Shown piece after piece: positions 31,967 through 33,740 of a DNA stretch of 33,740 nucleotides. The notes under the pieces are model-generated. The model was not told the origin of the DNA. It did not search any database and saw only the letters and a program-made list of their open reading frames with translations. How positions within the stretch are numbered: position 1 is the first letter of the stretch; each line of letters begins with the position of its first letter. The translations under genes and the position numbers were made by a program. The stretch is from Steroidobacteraceae bacterium (GTDB taxonomy: Bacteria > Pseudomonadota > Gammaproteobacteria > Steroidobacterales > Steroidobacteraceae), in the NCBI GenBank assembly GCA_029266835.1, contig JAQSWD010000045.1:1-33740 (forward strand), in the 5' to 3' direction.

Positions 31967-33252
31967 ACGCCGCCGCCGACCAGACCATTCCCGCCGACCT
32001 CGCCGCCATCATGAACCGGCTGGGACAGCACGCGGCCGCCGCCGCATCGGTGCTGGCGCTGGCCACCACGGGCCAGAAGAACGACGCCTTGACGCGCATC
32101 GCGGGTTCACTGCGCGCACGGCGCGTGGAGTTGTTAGCCGCCAATGCCCGCGACCTGGAAGCCGCGCGCGCCAAGGGCCTCTCGGGCGCCATGCTCGATC
32201 GTCTCGCGCTCGACGAGAACCGCATCGAAGCCATGGCACGTGGCGTCGATGAGATCGCCGAGCTGCCCGATCCCATCGGCGCCACCATCGCTCAATGGAC
32301 CCGCCCCAATGGCCTCGACATCGCGCGCGTGCGCGTGCCGCTCGGGGTCATCGGCATCATCTACGAGAGCCGCCCCAACGTGACCTGCGATGCCGGCTCG
32401 TTGTGCCTGAAGTCTGGCAATGCCGCCATCCTGCGCGGAGGCTCGGAGAGTGTGCACTCCAGCCGCGCCATCCATGCCTGCCTGGTCGAGGGCATCGTCG
32501 CCGCGGGATTGCCCGCCGCCAGCATCCAGCTCGTCCCCACCACCGACCGCGCGGCGGTCGGATACCTGCTCTCGTCCATGACGGACTACGTGGACGTGAT
32601 CGTGCCGCGCGGTGGCAAGAGCCTGGTGGCCCGCGTGCAGGCCGAGGCGCGGGTGCCGGTGATCGGGCATCTCGAAGGTATCTGCCACGTCTACGTCGAT
32701 CGCGATGCGGACCTGGCGATGGCGCGGGCCATCGTCACGAACGCCAAGCTGCGCCGTACTGGCGTGTGCGGTTCGGCAGAAACACTGCTGGTGGACGCGG
32801 CTTGCGCGGCCACGCACCTGGCGCCCATCGTGAAGGATCTGCTCGACGCGGGTTGCGAGGTGCGCGGCGACGGCGCCGTGCAGGCCGTGGACGCGCGCGT
32901 GAAAGCGGCGGCCGAGCAGGACTGGCACACCGAGTACCTCGACGCCATCATTTCCGCGCGTGTGGTCGATGGAGTGGATGCCGCCGTCGCGCACATCGGC
33001 CAGTACGGTTCGGCGCATACCGAGAGCATCATCACCGGCAACGCGGCCACCGCGCAGCGGTTCCTCGACCGTGTCGACAGCGCCATCGTGTTGCACAACG
33101 CATCCACGCAGTTCGCGGACGGCGGCGAGTTCGGCATGGGCGCGGAGATCGGCATCTCCACCGACCGCTTCCATGCGCGCGGCCCTGTCGGCGTGGAACA
33201 GCTCACCAGCTACAAGTACGTGGTGCGGGGCTCGGGGCAGACTCGTCCGTAG
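31963..33252 (+). CDS. proA: Glutamate-5-semialdehyde dehydrogenase (gamma-glutamyl phosphate reductase)
   Basis: A 429-residue NADPH enzyme that reduces gamma-glutamyl phosphate to glutamate semialdehyde, the second step of proline synthesis. It has the aldehyde-dehydrogenase-type fold with [50 protein letters not shown] and the catalytic cysteine 269 in [13 protein letters not shown]. It ends [21 protein letters not shown] as homologues do. Its ATG overlaps the proB stop (ATGA), so the two are coupled. It is tail-to-tail with the next gene, eight bases apart. Confidence 0.97.
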   Translation: MNAAADQTIPADLAAIMNRLGQHAAAAASVLALATTGQKNDALTRIAGSLRARRVELLAANARDLEAARAKGLSGAMLDRLALDENRIEAMARGVDEIAELPDPIGATIAQWTRPNGLDIARVRVPLGVIGIIYESRPNVTCDAGSLCLKSGNAAILRGGSESVHSSRAIHACLVEGIVAAGLPAASIQLVPTTDRAAVGYLLSSMTDYVDVIVPRGGKSLVARVQAEARVPVIGHLEGICHVYVDRDADLAMARAIVTNAKLRRTGVCGSAETLLVDAACAATHLAPIVKDLLDAGCEVRGDGAVQAVDARVKAAAEQDWHTEYLDAIISARVVDGVDAAVAHIGQYGSAHTESIITGNAATAQRFLDRVDSAIVLHNASTQFADGGEFGMGAEIGISTDRFHARGPVGVEQLTSYKYVVRGSGQTRP

Positions 33253-33260
33253 TCCCCCCT

Positions 33261-33740
33261 TTATTGGAGCTTGGCGATCTCGGCCAGCGCCAGGCTGTGT
33301 TCCCTGAAGCGGATCATCTTGATGTTCACCGCGGCCGCGAAGTAGTCGCGGGCCACCTCGGGCCGGCCGCGCGCCCAGTGCGCCTCACCCACGTAGAACA
33401 GCGCTTCGCACAGGCGCTCGTCGAGGCTGACGCTGGCGTATTCGTTGTCACCGGCTCGCACCTCGGTGACGAGTTCCGACTCCGAATACTGGTTCTGCAG
33501 GAACAGCAGCAGGGGCTTGGGCCAGCTTTCGGGGTGACGGCGCTCGACGAACTGCGGTTCGGCAACGCCCGCTCGCATCTGGGCCAGCCAGTACATGAGC
33601 TGCGAGTAGGCGGCGCGCACCCGGTCGGGTTCACTGGCGGCGGCGTAACGAAAGCGGCTGACCGCGTCCGCCCAGCGTTCCTCGACGAAATCGAGGTTCG
33701 CCGCCATGCGCGTGAGAAACACCGCGCGCGGATTGATCGA
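33261..33740 (-). CDS. Tetratricopeptide-like protein, C-terminal part (cut by window edge)
   Basis: The last 159 codons of a helical-repeat protein whose start is beyond position 33740. MAANLDFVEERWADAVSRFRYAAASEPDRVRAAY and CEALFYVGEAHWARGRPEVARDYFAAAVNIKMIRF are TPR-like helical hairpins with the usual small/aromatic spacing, separated by a non-repeat stretch (HPESWPKPLLLFLQNQYSES). The C-terminal arrangement recalls NlpI-type lipoprotein repeats. Without the N-terminus, cellular location and partners cannot be said. Confidence 0.7.
   Translation of the reverse strand, partial: SINPRAVFLTRMAANLDFVEERWADAVSRFRYAAASEPDRVRAAYSQLMYWLAQMRAGVAEPQFVERRHPESWPKPLLLFLQNQYSESELVTEVRAGDNEYASVSLDERLCEALFYVGEAHWARGRPEVARDYFAAAVNIKMIRFREHSLALAEIAKLQ

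Noticed and set aside
1-33740. tRNA, rRNA or known riboswitch
   Set aside because: No cloverleaf, rRNA segment or riboswitch core could be recognised in any intergenic space by eye.

Overview
The window is about 33.7 kb of GC-rich chromosomal DNA from an aerobic, catabolically versatile proteobacterium. The gene content (leucine/isovalerate degradation, YceH, azurin, TypA, HtpX, proBA, a TrxR-like ferredoxin-NADP reductase) fits a gammaproteobacterium of the Steroidobacterales/Xanthomonadales type. That placement is inference from family knowledge; there is no rRNA or marker comparison here. There is no phage, no complete insertion sequence, no CRISPR array and no recognisable tRNA or rRNA. 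It reads as housekeeping chromosome.

Layout. 1-4.9 kb: a leucine-degradation locus with isovaleryl-CoA dehydrogenase divergent from the methylcrotonyl-CoA carboxylase carboxyltransferase subunit, then a methylglutaconyl-CoA hydratase joined in frame to the biotin carboxylase subunit, then a small ABM-like protein. 5-9.7 kb: a conserved unknown protein, a YdjA-like nitroreductase, YebC, a periplasmic cyclophilin, a DUF2721 membrane protein, a frameshifted small exported protein and a SIMPL-domain protein. 9.8-14.4 kb: TypA, PilZ, a broken threonine aldolase, DUF486 and YceH. 14.4-19.6 kb: a VanZ-like protein, a small unknown gene fused tail-to-tail with a shortened gabT, and a two-subunit molybdenum hydroxylase (iorAB-like). 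19.7-23.1 kb: ferredoxin-NADP reductase, azurin, acyl-CoA thioesterase II and a CpcT-like protein. 23.1-27.8 kb: DUF4112, a lipoprotein alpha/beta hydrolase, and L-2- and D-2-hydroxyglutarate-type oxidoreductases flanking a VOC-like lipoprotein. 27.8-33.7 kb: acyl desaturase, HtpX, MobB, a very acidic small protein, ProB, ProA and the end of a repeat-type protein.

Two things stand out. First, palindromic repeats sit in and around genes. A 64-bp near-perfect palindrome, free of stop codons in all six frames, is read through in frame inside the methylcrotonyl-CoA carboxylase gene. A second copy fills the convergent gap after the SIMPL gene. A different, REP-like palindrome has replaced the start of typA, and a related repeat lies upstream of yebC. 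This resembles the protein-coding palindromic elements known from Rickettsia, but the sequence family is different and I do not recognise it.

Second, several genes carry small deletions, fusions or frameshifts: the hydratase-biotin carboxylase fusion, an internal deletion in threonine aldolase, loss of the gabT C-terminus, a frameshifted exported peptide and a CpcT-like gene without a start for its signal peptide. These could be real decay or assembly error; raw reads would decide. A third pattern is that many first genes have a -10-like hexamer 5-12 bases before the start codon and no ribosome binding site, which suggests leaderless or very short-leader transcription, including one fully symmetric divergent promoter.
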